Below are positions 1-5,759 of a stretch of DNA of 7,263 nt, one piece after another. The stretch is from Firmicutes bacterium CAG:449 (GTDB lineage: Bacteria > Bacillota_I > Bacilli_A > RFN20 > CAG-449), in the NCBI GenBank assembly GCA_000432895.1, contig FR889404.1, positions 1-7,263 of the forward strand, read 5' to 3'. Below the pieces are notes generated by a model, which did not search any database, was not told where the DNA came from, and saw only the letters and a list, made by a program, of their open reading frames with translations. Each line of letters begins with the position of its first letter. The stretch's first letter is position 1. Both the position numbers and the translations under genes were made by a program.

Positions 1-516
1 AAACAAAGAAAATTAGAAGAAGAATCAATAGATTATTTAATTATTTTATTTAAAGAAAATGGTTATTTAAATGATGAAAGATTTAAAGAAAACTTAATTG
101 AATCATTAGAAAATAAAAATTACGGTTATCAAAAAATTAAATTATCTTTAAAAGAAAATCAATTAAACGAAGAATATTGTTATGATGAAAAAAAAGAAGA
201 ACAAAAAATAAATAATCTTCTACCATATTTAATAAAAAAATATTCTAATTATAGTTATAAAAAAGCACTTAATAGTATTTATTCATCTTTACTTATGCAT
301 GGATTTGTTGATGAACAAATAAAAAAGGAGCTTAATACAATTGATGAAAAAAGTTTCTCTGAAAAAGAAAACTTAAGAAAAGAATTTTTAAAATTGACTA
401 TATATTTATCAAAAGAAGAAATTAAAGAAAAAAAACAAAAGATTATTGCAAAATTATTATCACGTGGTTATTCTTATCAAGATGTTAGTAATTTATGGAA
501 GGAGTTTTATGAATAG
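1..516 (+). CDS. recX: RecX family regulatory protein, 5' end outside window
   Basis: The frame is open from base 1 to the TAG at 514-516 and gives 171 residues; the start lies upstream. RecX proteins bind RecA and modulate its filaments in recombination and the SOS response. The family is built of repeated three-helix units, and three such repeats can be seen: the GYLNDERF segment at visible residues 21-28, a second around LLMHGFVDEQI (97-107), and a last one around KIIAKLLSRGYSYQDV (147-162), which is the typical RecX C-terminal unit. The protein is very rich in Lys, Glu and Asn, as expected at this base composition. An internal ATG at 295 is in frame, but it would cut the second repeat and has no good ribosome site, so it is not taken as the start. 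The 3' end overlaps yhaM by 8 bp, which suggests co-transcription and translational coupling. The assignment rests on motif resemblance only. Confidence 0.8.
   Translation, partial: KQRKLEEESIDYLIILFKENGYLNDERFKENLIESLENKNYGYQKIKLSLKENQLNEEYCYDEKKEEQKINNLLPYLIKKYSNYSYKKALNSIYSSLLMHGFVDEQIKKELNTIDEKSFSEKENLRKEFLKLTIYLSKEEIKEKKQKIIAKLLSRGYSYQDVSNLWKEFYE
497..504 (+). promoter_or_regulatory. Ribosome binding site that fixes the yhaM start
   Basis: GGAAGGAG lies inside the end of recX, 4 bases before the ATG at 509. The more upstream in-frame ATG at 446 has no comparable site and would add 21 residues that are simply recX read in another frame. This places the true yhaM start at 509. Confidence 0.75.
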
Positions 517-1447
517 TTTTATTAATGAATTTAAAGAAGGTGAAAGATTTACTGGTGATTTACTTGTGAATAACCTTGCTAAAGGTGTTTCCAATGCTGG
601 TTCACCATATATTTCCTTAACTTTACAAGATAAAACCGGAGCAATTGAAGCTAAAAAATGGGATGTTTCAGAAGAAGAAATTGCCATTGCTCAAATTGGA
701 AATGTTATAAGTGTAGTTGGTGATATTATTGAATATCGTGGCACGAAACAAATGAAGGTTATTTCTATTTCAGAAATTGATCAAACAAAAGTTGATTATA
801 CTAGATATTGTATTCCTTCACCAATTCCTCAAGAAGAACTCATTAGAAAATTAAAATCTTATATGTCATCAATTAAAAATGAAAATGCTTCAAAAATTGT
901 TAATTATTTAGTAGAGAATCATTATGAAGAATTTATTTCTTATCCAGCAGCGACAAGAAATCACCATGAATTTGCTTCAGGTTTATTATATCATACAGTT
1001 TCAATGTGTGATGTTGCAGATATTTTATCTTCATTTTATGATAATGTAAATCGTGATATTTTAATTGCAGGTGTAATTTTACATGATATAGGTAAAACAT
1101 TAGAATTAAGTGGACCAATCGCTACTAAATATACTTTAGAAGGAAAATTATTAGGTCATATTACTATTATGGTCAGCGAAATAAGAGCAGCAGCTGAAAA
1201 GTTAAATATTCGTAGTGAAGTTCCTCTTATTCTTGAACATATGATTTTATCTCATCATGGTGAAAAAGATTTTGGTTCACCTGTTCCACCTCTTACTAAA
1301 GAAGCATTTCTTTTACATGCAATAGATGATCTAGATGCTAAAATGATTATTATTGATAAAGCATTAGATACAGTTAATGAAGGTGAATTTACTCAAAGAA
1401 TTATGGCAATGGATGGAAGAGCTTTTTATAAACCTAAGATTAAATAA
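509..1447 (+). CDS. yhaM: 3'-5' exoribonuclease YhaM (OB-fold plus HD domain)
   Basis: A 312-residue protein, almost exactly the length of Bacillus subtilis YhaM (about 314). YhaM is a metal-dependent 3'-5' exoribonuclease of the cytoplasm that trims RNA ends. Residues about 10-95 look like the OB-fold nucleic-acid-binding domain (segments FTGDLLV, YISLTLQDKTG, GNVISVVGDI). Residues about 150-280 form the HD metal-dependent phosphohydrolase domain: H162 in LLYHTVSM, the HD pair H192-D193 in GVILHDIGK, H217 in LLGHI, the pair H249-H250 in SHHGEKDFGSP, and D273-D274 in HAIDDLDAKM. All expected metal ligands seem present. The start at 509 is chosen for its ribosome site and because the N-terminus then begins like the family. 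The gene overlaps recX by 8 bp and ends at a terminator about 27 bp downstream. Confidence 0.95.
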   Translation: MNSFINEFKEGERFTGDLLVNNLAKGVSNAGSPYISLTLQDKTGAIEAKKWDVSEEEIAIAQIGNVISVVGDIIEYRGTKQMKVISISEIDQTKVDYTRYCIPSPIPQEELIRKLKSYMSSIKNENASKIVNYLVENHYEEFISYPAATRNHHEFASGLLYHTVSMCDVADILSSFYDNVNRDILIAGVILHDIGKTLELSGPIATKYTLEGKLLGHITIMVSEIRAAAEKLNIRSEVPLILEHMILSHHGEKDFGSPVPPLTKEAFLLHAIDDLDAKMIIIDKALDTVNEGEFTQRIMAMDGRAFYKPKIK

Positions 1448-1473
1448 GGCTATCTTAAAAAATTATTGCATAA

Positions 1474-1509
1474 AAAAACACATCTATGTTTTTCACAAGA
1501 TGTGTTTTT
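1474..1509. terminator. Bidirectional intrinsic terminator between yhaM and hit
   Basis: AAAAACACATCT (1474-1485) and AGATGTGTTTTT (1498-1509) are perfect 12-base complements around a 12-base loop. Runs of A on the left and T on the right give a U-tract whichever strand is transcribed. It sits between the two converging genes and ends 3 bases before the hit stop codon, so it can end both transcripts. Confidence 0.88.
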
Positions 1510-1512
1510 ATT

Positions 1513-1932
1513 TTATAATCTTTCTTTGATTTCTGTTGCAAGAGCAGGTAAATTCAATTTTTCAATACCAGTCGGAGTAAATTCAATTGAGATATGATCT
1601 TTATCATTATATCGAGGTATTACGTGAATATGGAAGTGCATAACTGTTTGTCCTGCAGCTTCTTCGGTATTAATTAAAACGTTAATTCCGTTTGCTTTAA
1701 GAGTTGCAACTTCTGCTTGCGCAATTTTTTGAGCAACAGAAATTGATTGAGATAATAAATCTTTTGGAACATAAAGCATGTTATCGAAATGTTCTTTAGT
1801 TATTACTAAGGTATGACCTCTTGTAGTTTGTGAAATATCCAAGAACGCAAGAATTTTATCATCTTCATAAACTTTATAGCAAGGAATTTCACCTCTTGCA
1901 ATTTTACAAAATACACAATTACATTTTTCCAT
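1513..1932 (-). CDS. hit: HIT family (histidine triad) nucleotide hydrolase
   Basis: A 139-residue histidine triad protein, a normal length for the Hint/HIT branch, which hydrolyses phosphoramidate or other adjuncts on purine nucleoside monophosphates. The active-site triad is plain: H99, H101 and H103 in MHFHIHVIPRY, with the supporting H40 in TRGHTLVITKEHF. The N-terminus carries CNCVFC (C4, C6, C9), resembling the zinc-binding Cys segment common in bacterial HIT proteins (usually CxFC). The physiological substrate cannot be read from the sequence. The ribosome site AAAGGAG at 1940-1946 stands 7 bases before ATG. It is the last gene of the minus-strand series and lies just behind a terminator hairpin, so its expression probably depends on read-through or an unseen promoter. 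In Bacillus, hit also lies in the prsA-yhaM region. Confidence 0.94.
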   Translation of the reverse strand: MEKCNCVFCKIARGEIPCYKVYEDDKILAFLDISQTTRGHTLVITKEHFDNMLYVPKDLLSQSISVAQKIAQAEVATLKANGINVLINTEEAAGQTVMHFHIHVIPRYNDKDHISIEFTPTGIEKLNLPALATEIKERL

Positions 1933-1939
1933 AAAATTT

Positions 1940-1958
1940 CTCCTTTGAAAAAAAGGAG
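1940..1958 (-). promoter_or_regulatory. Possible ribosome-site-sequestering hairpin before hit
   Basis: On the minus strand CTCCTTT (1952-1958) is a perfect 7-base complement of AAAGGAG (1940-1946), the hit ribosome site, with a 5-base loop. It shares bases 1954-1958 with the terminator hairpin at 1954-1972, so the two structures exclude each other. The pairing is seen directly; any regulatory use is inference. Confidence 0.4.
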
Positions 1959-1972
1959 GATTAAATCCTCCT
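1948..1972 (-). terminator. Intrinsic terminator after the second lipoprotein gene
   Basis: Read on the minus strand, AGGAGGAT, loop TTA, ATCCTCCT (1954-1972) forms a perfect 8-bp stem followed by a T run to 1948. It begins 4 bases after the stop codon of the lipoprotein gene and lies wholly in the 44-base gap before hit, so it should end or attenuate the foldase transcript ahead of hit. Confidence 0.82.
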
Positions 1973-1976
1973 ATAA

Positions 1977-3521
1977 TTAGTCTTCATCAACAACATCAGG
2001 ATATGTATCTTTGATATAATCGTAGAATTTTTGATCTCCGAATGCTGGTTGATATTGTTTTAAATAATAAACAATAGCATCTTTTTGGTTAGATGATGTT
2101 GAACTTAATAATCTAGCAATTTCTAAAGCTTTATCTTTTGTTGCTTCATTAACATTATCACCTTTACCATCTTTAAGCAAAGTTGTATTGTAATAATCAT
2201 CAACAATAATAATATAATATGCACTAGAAGAAGAATCATAATAAGCATATTGATTTAAATAATAATCATCATCTTCTGGTGAAATATTTTGTGTAAGCTT
2301 TGGAACTAAGATTTGAACTGATTTATTTTCAGTTTCATTTTTAAGTGTTTTAAGATTTGAAGCAACAGCAGAAGAGAATAATCTATCTCTCATATCTGAA
2401 GGTAAACTACTTACTCCACCTGATTTAATAACTAAACCATCATCAACAACAATATCAAGAGCAGCAAGTTCACGTTCTTTTAATGTTTTACCATGACCAA
2501 CTGTATATGTATAGCTACCAGTATAAGTTGAAACTAAATCATCATCTCTTAATGAAGCATCTGTATGAATAATGTAATCATCTATGGAAGAATCATATGT
2601 ACCAACTTTTTCAAGTTCTTCATTTAAAACGTCTTCACGAGTTGTAACATCATTGTTTGTTGCAAAATCTTTTTCTTTTTGAGTTGTATTAACACCTTTA
2701 TAGATTTTTGCTAAAGATTCTAAATCGAAATCATCTGTTGGAATAAATGTTCCTGCTGATTTGCTACCTTCCGCAAAAGCTTTTAAATATGAGTTAACTA
2801 AAACAGGAACAGAATCTTTATGAGTGGAAATAGCATCTAATTTAATATATTTAACATCACGACCATAAGCTCTTCCTAATGATGTATATGCATTTTCATA
2901 TAGATATACTGATGTTAATAATTCTTTTAATAAATCAGGATAAATATTTCTTTCAATATAATCACTATAATCAGCTTTGAATAAATCATCAAATTTAGAT
3001 TCAGGAGTGATTAAGTAATCTTCAACAAATGTATCACCTTCAACTGTATATAAAGATGTTTTAAGTTCATTTGCAAATTCTTCTTCGTTATAAAGATTAT
3101 CAGTAGAATAAGATCCACCTTTAACTTTTTCAATGAATTGATCTTTAACTTTTTCTAAAATAATATCTTCAAGTTTTTTTGCATTTCCTGTTAATGTTTC
3201 TGCTTGTTTATGAGCTAAAACAAGTTTAACTTGGTCTAATACTTTTTGTAATTCTTCAGTTGATAAATTATAGAATTTAGCAACTTCAATTTTAGAAATG
3301 TTATTAAGTAAAGCAGTGAGAATTGTACTATTTGATGTTCCGGAACTTACTAATTGATCATAAATAACATCAAAATCATTTTTATAATAATCGTCTTTAC
3401 CACCGATATTAACTAATTTTTCTTCGTCAACAACTTGTGTTGGTTTTGCAAGAATATCATCACAAGCAAATAACATTAATGAAGATAATGATAAAGTTAA
3501 AATTTTTGTAATTTTTTTCAT
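1977..3521 (-). CDS. Large PrsA-like lipoprotein with apparently inactive parvulin domain
   Basis: A 514-residue lipoprotein not recognised by name. Residues 1-20 are a type II signal peptide: basic start, hydrophobic core, and lipobox LFAC with lipidated Cys20, so the mature protein should sit on the outer face of the membrane. Residues about 45-220 are helical and acidic, like the N-terminal chaperone part of SurA/PrsA proteins. DVKYIKLD (about 222-229) matches the place of the first parvulin strand (VRHILVK in the neighbour) and SAYYIIIVDD (about 433-442) that of the last strand (GIHFIIAQ); the two parvulin histidines would be Tyr225 and Tyr436. About 200 residues separate them, against roughly 85 in ordinary parvulins. 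A C-terminal helical part follows. The upstream ATG at 3527 is rejected because it lies only 2 bases from AAGGAGG, while this start has 8. The gene follows the active-looking paralogue by 13 bp, with its ribosome site overlapping that stop codon. I infer a non-catalytic chaperone or partner; sequence distance makes this tentative. Confidence 0.72.
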   Translation of the reverse strand: MKKITKILTLSLSSLMLFACDDILAKPTQVVDEEKLVNIGGKDDYYKNDFDVIYDQLVSSGTSNSTILTALLNNISKIEVAKFYNLSTEELQKVLDQVKLVLAHKQAETLTGNAKKLEDIILEKVKDQFIEKVKGGSYSTDNLYNEEEFANELKTSLYTVEGDTFVEDYLITPESKFDDLFKADYSDYIERNIYPDLLKELLTSVYLYENAYTSLGRAYGRDVKYIKLDAISTHKDSVPVLVNSYLKAFAEGSKSAGTFIPTDDFDLESLAKIYKGVNTTQKEKDFATNNDVTTREDVLNEELEKVGTYDSSIDDYIIHTDASLRDDDLVSTYTGSYTYTVGHGKTLKERELAALDIVVDDGLVIKSGGVSSLPSDMRDRLFSSAVASNLKTLKNETENKSVQILVPKLTQNISPEDDDYYLNQYAYYDSSSSAYYIIIVDDYYNTTLLKDGKGDNVNEATKDKALEIARLLSSTSSNQKDAIVYYLKQYQPAFGDQKFYDYIKDTYPDVVDED

Positions 3522-3529
3522 TTTCATAT

Positions 3530-3536
3530 CCTCCTT
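3530..3536 (-). promoter_or_regulatory. Ribosome binding site overlapping the upstream stop codon
   Basis: AAGGAGG on the minus strand begins inside the TAA stop (3535-3537) of the 556-residue lipoprotein gene. It lies 2 bases from the ATG at 3527 and 8 bases from the ATG at 3521, which favours the second. The arrangement suggests that ribosomes finishing the first lipoprotein re-initiate on the second. Confidence 0.75.
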
Positions 3537-5205
3537 AAATATTTGGTTCGATAACAGTTGGAATCATTGATTCAGCAACTTTTCTGTTTTCAACTTGATT
3601 TTGAACTTTTAATAAATTGATATATGCTTTCCAAGAATCTTTATATGATTTTTGTGTTGTGTAATTTGATGAAGTTCTATTTGCATCAATATATTTAGTA
3701 ATAATATTTGCAATATCAACTGATTCATTAAATTTAACTTCTTTACCATCAGTTCTTAATTCTTCAAGAGCTTTTTCATATATTCTATAGTTCATATAAG
3801 AATCAATTTCTTTAATATTTGATTTTACTTTATCAGCTCTATCAGTAAGTTCTTTTGTTGTGCTTGAATTAATGAACTTAACATAAGTAGTTGATGTAGC
3901 TTTATCATAATTTTCTGTATCATAATATGCTTTTAATTCTTGTAATAAATCTTCAGTTCCAGTTTGAACAAATGGAGATTTTTGAGCAATGATGAAGTGA
4001 ATTCCTTGATAACCACTATCACCTGAACCTGTACCAGCTCTTGTGACTAAGATAGGTCTACCAGTTTCATCACATAAAATCTTATCTTCTTCGGAAGTAG
4101 ATTTACTTAAATTTTTAACATATTGGAAACGATTACTATTTGGACCGGTTGTACCTTTTGTAACTACTCCAAGAGCGTGATTATTTAAGTGTTGATTGAA
4201 AATAATATTTCTTGGTAAATATTTTTCTTCTTTATAACCATTTTTAAGATTATCTGTTGTGTAAGAAGCATATTTTTTCAAATCAGTAAAGACTTTATAA
4301 TCAATATAGTTAACACTATCTTTTAATAATGTTTCTTCTGAAGAACCAGTTGCATATGGAACTAATGAAGTACCATCAACTAATGTGTTACCAACTTTTC
4401 TTGTTGCTTGACGTTCATTATAAGCAGTAACATTTGTTTTTGCACTATCATTATAATAAGCATCATATTGATATAATGAGTATTTAAATTCACTTACGAA
4501 ACTTGTTAATGTTGACATAATACCAACATCACCATATGTATTAGCTGATTCAGTATCACCATTTGCTGCGTGAGCTTGAGCAATTGTACCAAATGATTGG
4601 TTGCCACGAGCTAAATCACTTACAACATCAGCAAGGTTAGTTGCATCATCTTTACTAATTGTTCCTTCATATAAACTTGATCCACTTGATGTTTTAACAA
4701 GAATATGACGAACATGGTATGGTGCATAATAATTAATATATTCACTAAGAAGTGAATCATTAAGATTATCATCATAGAATTTATTTTCGTATGCTGTTTT
4801 CTTTTGTTGTAATAAATAAAGTTCTTCTAATTCTTCAACTGATTCAACACCCTTTGATTCAAGAGCTTTAGAGATTTCAGCTTTTGTACTTGTATTATTT
4901 TCTTTTGCAGAAGATTCAGCATCTTGGTAAAATTTGTTAATTTCTTGACTTACTTCTTTACGAATTGACATTGTTTCTGGTTGAACTGCATTGATAACAA
5001 CATCATAAATCGCACTGAAATATTGTGAAGCACCAGATGAGGTATTTGAATACTCTTTAAATAAATCGTTTGCAGTATAATTTGTATCTCCTATTTTTAC
5101 AATGACTTGATTGCCGTTACCATCGTCAATACTATTTACTTTTTCGCCACAACTTGCGAGTGTAAATAAGCTAATCATTGATAAGAGAAGTAATTGCTTT
5201 TTCAT
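3535..5205 (-). CDS. PrsA-like peptidyl-prolyl isomerase lipoprotein with enlarged parvulin domain
   Basis: A 556-residue lipoprotein, nearly twice the length of Bacillus PrsA (about 290). PrsA proteins help exported proteins fold at the outer face of the membrane. The signal peptide ends in lipobox LASC with Cys19. Residues about 35-160 form a charged helical region like the SurA/PrsA chaperone arm. A parvulin domain begins at HVRHILVKTSSG (164-175, catalytic-type H167), continues through a Lys/Asp/Ala helix and GNQSFGTIAQAHA (201-213), then GDVGIM (225-230), and the helix SFVSEFKYSLYQ (235-246). Its last strand, GIHFIIAQKSP (401-411, with H403), comes only after roughly 125 extra residues, so the domain appears to hold a large insertion. 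The remainder, to residue 556, is mostly helical and Lys/Glu-rich. The ribosome site AGGAGG (5217-5222) is 11 bases from ATG. A good promoter lies upstream, and the second lipoprotein gene follows directly. PrsA-like function is well supported; isomerase activity is inferred. The symbol prsA would be reasonable but is withheld because of the unusual architecture. Confidence 0.85.
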   Translation of the reverse strand: MKKQLLLLSMISLFTLASCGEKVNSIDDGNGNQVIVKIGDTNYTANDLFKEYSNTSSGASQYFSAIYDVVINAVQPETMSIRKEVSQEINKFYQDAESSAKENNTSTKAEISKALESKGVESVEELEELYLLQQKKTAYENKFYDDNLNDSLLSEYINYYAPYHVRHILVKTSSGSSLYEGTISKDDATNLADVVSDLARGNQSFGTIAQAHAANGDTESANTYGDVGIMSTLTSFVSEFKYSLYQYDAYYNDSAKTNVTAYNERQATRKVGNTLVDGTSLVPYATGSSEETLLKDSVNYIDYKVFTDLKKYASYTTDNLKNGYKEEKYLPRNIIFNQHLNNHALGVVTKGTTGPNSNRFQYVKNLSKSTSEEDKILCDETGRPILVTRAGTGSGDSGYQGIHFIIAQKSPFVQTGTEDLLQELKAYYDTENYDKATSTTYVKFINSSTTKELTDRADKVKSNIKEIDSYMNYRIYEKALEELRTDGKEVKFNESVDIANIITKYIDANRTSSNYTTQKSYKDSWKAYINLLKVQNQVENRKVAESMIPTVIEPNI

Positions 5206-5243
5206 AGTAGAAAAATCCTCCTGTTTTTTTATATAGCGTATTA

Positions 5244-5272
5244 ATAATACTTGATTAGGGAATCAATTTCAA
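5244..5272 (-). promoter_or_regulatory. Housekeeping promoter of the lipoprotein-hit operon
   Basis: On the minus strand TTGAAA (5267-5272) and TATTAT (5244-5249) are separated by exactly 17 bases, a close match to the vegetative sigma factor consensus. The predicted transcript start near 5237 leaves a leader of about 30 bases carrying the AGGAGG site. The spacer is filled by an inverted repeat (5251-5266). Confidence 0.72.
5251..5266. promoter_or_regulatory. Candidate operator in the spacer of the lipoprotein promoter
   Basis: TTGATT (5251-5256) and AATCAA (5261-5266) are perfect inverted half-sites around AGGG. They occupy almost the whole 17-base spacer between the -35 and -10 hexamers, a position where a bound repressor or MerR-type activator could control the promoter. 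No regulator is encoded nearby in the window, and short AT-rich palindromes also arise by chance. Confidence 0.4.
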
Positions 5273-5294
5273 TATTAAATTATCAATTTGAATA
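5262..5294. repeat. Direct repeat pair at 20-bp pitch
   Basis: ATCAATTTCAATA (5262-5274) and ATCAATTTGAATA (5282-5294) agree at 12 of 13 positions and start exactly 20 bp apart, about two helical turns. The first copy overlaps the -35 hexamer of the lipoprotein promoter and one arm of the spacer palindrome. This could be a tandem protein-binding site. Confidence 0.45.
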
Positions 5295-5317
5295 ACTTTA
5301 GTTATTACATGCGCATG
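5291..5317. promoter_or_regulatory. Two further palindromes in the divergent control region
   Basis: AATAACTTTAGTTATT (5291-5306) has perfect 7-base arms around TT. CATGCGCATG (5308-5317) is a perfect 10-base palindrome that stands out as GC-rich in an AT-rich gap. Neither is followed by a T run, so they do not look like terminators. They may be protein sites. Function unknown. Confidence 0.3.
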
Positions 5318-5360
5318 CATGAGTAAAAAAATGGGCTCGATTTAAGAATTTTTTTAAATT

Positions 5361-5391
5361 TTGACTCATAAAATGTAAATTTACATATGAT
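5361..5391 (+). promoter_or_regulatory. Probable promoter of the tiny membrane peptide genes
   Basis: TTGACT (5361-5366) is a good -35 hexamer, but the best -10, TATGAT (5386-5391), is 19 bases away, longer than ideal. The sequence CATATGATA (5384-5392) also resembles mother-cell sporulation promoter -10 elements (CATA...TA). Either reading puts the start a short way upstream of the AAAGGAGG site at 5404. The spacer contains a perfect palindrome. Confidence 0.45.
5373..5386. promoter_or_regulatory. Perfect 14-bp palindrome in the plus-strand promoter
   Basis: ATGTAAATTTACAT is a perfect palindrome lying between the presumed -35 and -10 hexamers, overlapping the first base of the latter. It is a good shape for a dimeric repressor site, but its AT content weakens the case and I cannot name a regulator. 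Confidence 0.4.
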
Positions 5392-5415
5392 AAATTGAAA
5401 ACAAAGGAGGGGATT

Positions 5416-5502
5416 ATGAATCCATCAGTAAGAGGAAACAACTTCTTTGCATATATACTCATTTTGTTTATCTTAATAGCAATTATCGGTTGCTACTGTT
5501 AG
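5416..5502 (+). CDS. Tiny single-pass membrane peptide, YjcZ-like (28 aa)
   Basis: A 28-residue peptide starting MNPSVRGNNFF, followed by one hydrophobic helix (about residues 10-24, with the segment FAYILILFILIAIIGC) and ending YC. A strong site, AAAGGAGG (5404-5411), lies 4 bases before ATG, which makes real translation likely. The pattern, a short polar lead with glycine and asparagine, then a FA-I-L-LFIL-I-G stretch ending in Cys, resembles the YjcZ family of tiny transmembrane proteins, several of which are sporulation-linked in Bacillus. It is the first of two tandem, clearly related copies: 11 of 16 residues over the helix match those of the next gene. The molecular role of this family is not known. 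The two terminal cysteines are unusual for so small a peptide. Confidence 0.78.
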   Translation: MNPSVRGNNFFAYILILFILIAIIGCYC

Positions 5503-5523
5503 TGCTTAAAGGAGGTGCTTTTG

Positions 5524-5619
5524 ATGAATACAGGTAGTACATTTGCAATTATCTTAGTATTGTTCATTTTATTAGTCATCGTTGGCTGCGGTGGTTGGTT
5601 TACATCTTGTGGCTTCTAA
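5524..5619 (+). CDS. Tiny single-pass membrane peptide, YjcZ-like (31 aa)
   Basis: A 31-residue peptide, MNTGSTFA followed by a hydrophobic helix (FAIILVLFILLVIVGC, residues 7-22) and a short Cys/Gly tail (GGWFTSCGF). AAAGGAGG (5508-5515) lies 8 bases before ATG; an in-frame TTG at 5521 is possible but less likely. The helix closely follows the known tiny-TM/YjcZ pattern FAL-VVLFILLIIVG of Bacillus, by recollection rather than by search. The gene starts 21 bases after the first tiny gene and is its paralogue, so the two were probably duplicated and are co-transcribed up to the terminator at 5635. The peptide probably lies in the membrane with its cysteine-bearing tail exposed; orientation and function are unknown. 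Confidence 0.83.
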   Translation: MNTGSTFAIILVLFILLVIVGCGGWFTSCGF

Positions 5620-5634
5620 GATTTAAATATGTTT

Positions 5635-5674
5635 GAGAGAGTTTAATAAAGAGAATTAAATTCTCTCTTTTTTT
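5635..5674 (+). terminator. Intrinsic terminator after the tiny membrane genes
   Basis: GAGAGAGTTTAAT (5635-5647) pairs with ATTAAATTCTCTC (5655-5667) over 13 bp with a single G-U pair, a 7-base loop, and then seven T residues. It lies 15 bases after the stop of the second tiny gene and isolates that unit from sufC. Confidence 0.88.
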
Positions 5675-5707
5675 CTTTTAATATTTTAAATTTATCAAAT
5701 AATAAAA

Positions 5708-5736
5708 TTGTACTTGCTTTTATAATGTAGTAAAAT
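5708..5736 (+). promoter_or_regulatory. Probable suf operon promoter
   Basis: TTGTAC (5708-5713) and TAAAAT (5731-5736) are 17 bases apart, fitting a vegetative promoter. A perfect TATAAT at 5721-5726 lies inside that spacer, but its expected -35 position (about 5698-5703) is poor. The start would lie about 17-27 bases before the sufC ATG. No Rrf2/IscR-like site or riboswitch could be recognised. Confidence 0.5.
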
Positions 5737-5759
5737 ATTATGGCTTAGGAGACAATCTT

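Noticed and set aside
446..508. Upstream in-frame ATG that would extend yhaM by 21 residues
   Set aside because: The stretch is recX coding sequence in another frame, lacks a ribosome site, and the ATG at 509 has GGAAGGAG and gives the normal YhaM length.
493..687. Minus-strand open frame of 64 codons
   Set aside because: Lies antisense to yhaM, has no ribosome site and no recognisable protein character.
933..1118. Minus-strand open frame of 61 codons
   Set aside because: Antisense to the HD domain of yhaM; its His/Leu/Tyr-rich composition is a shadow of the real gene.
5319..5345. Possible 8-residue leader peptide (MSKKMGSI)
   Set aside because: No ribosome site, no attenuator-like structure after it, and such short frames are expected by chance.
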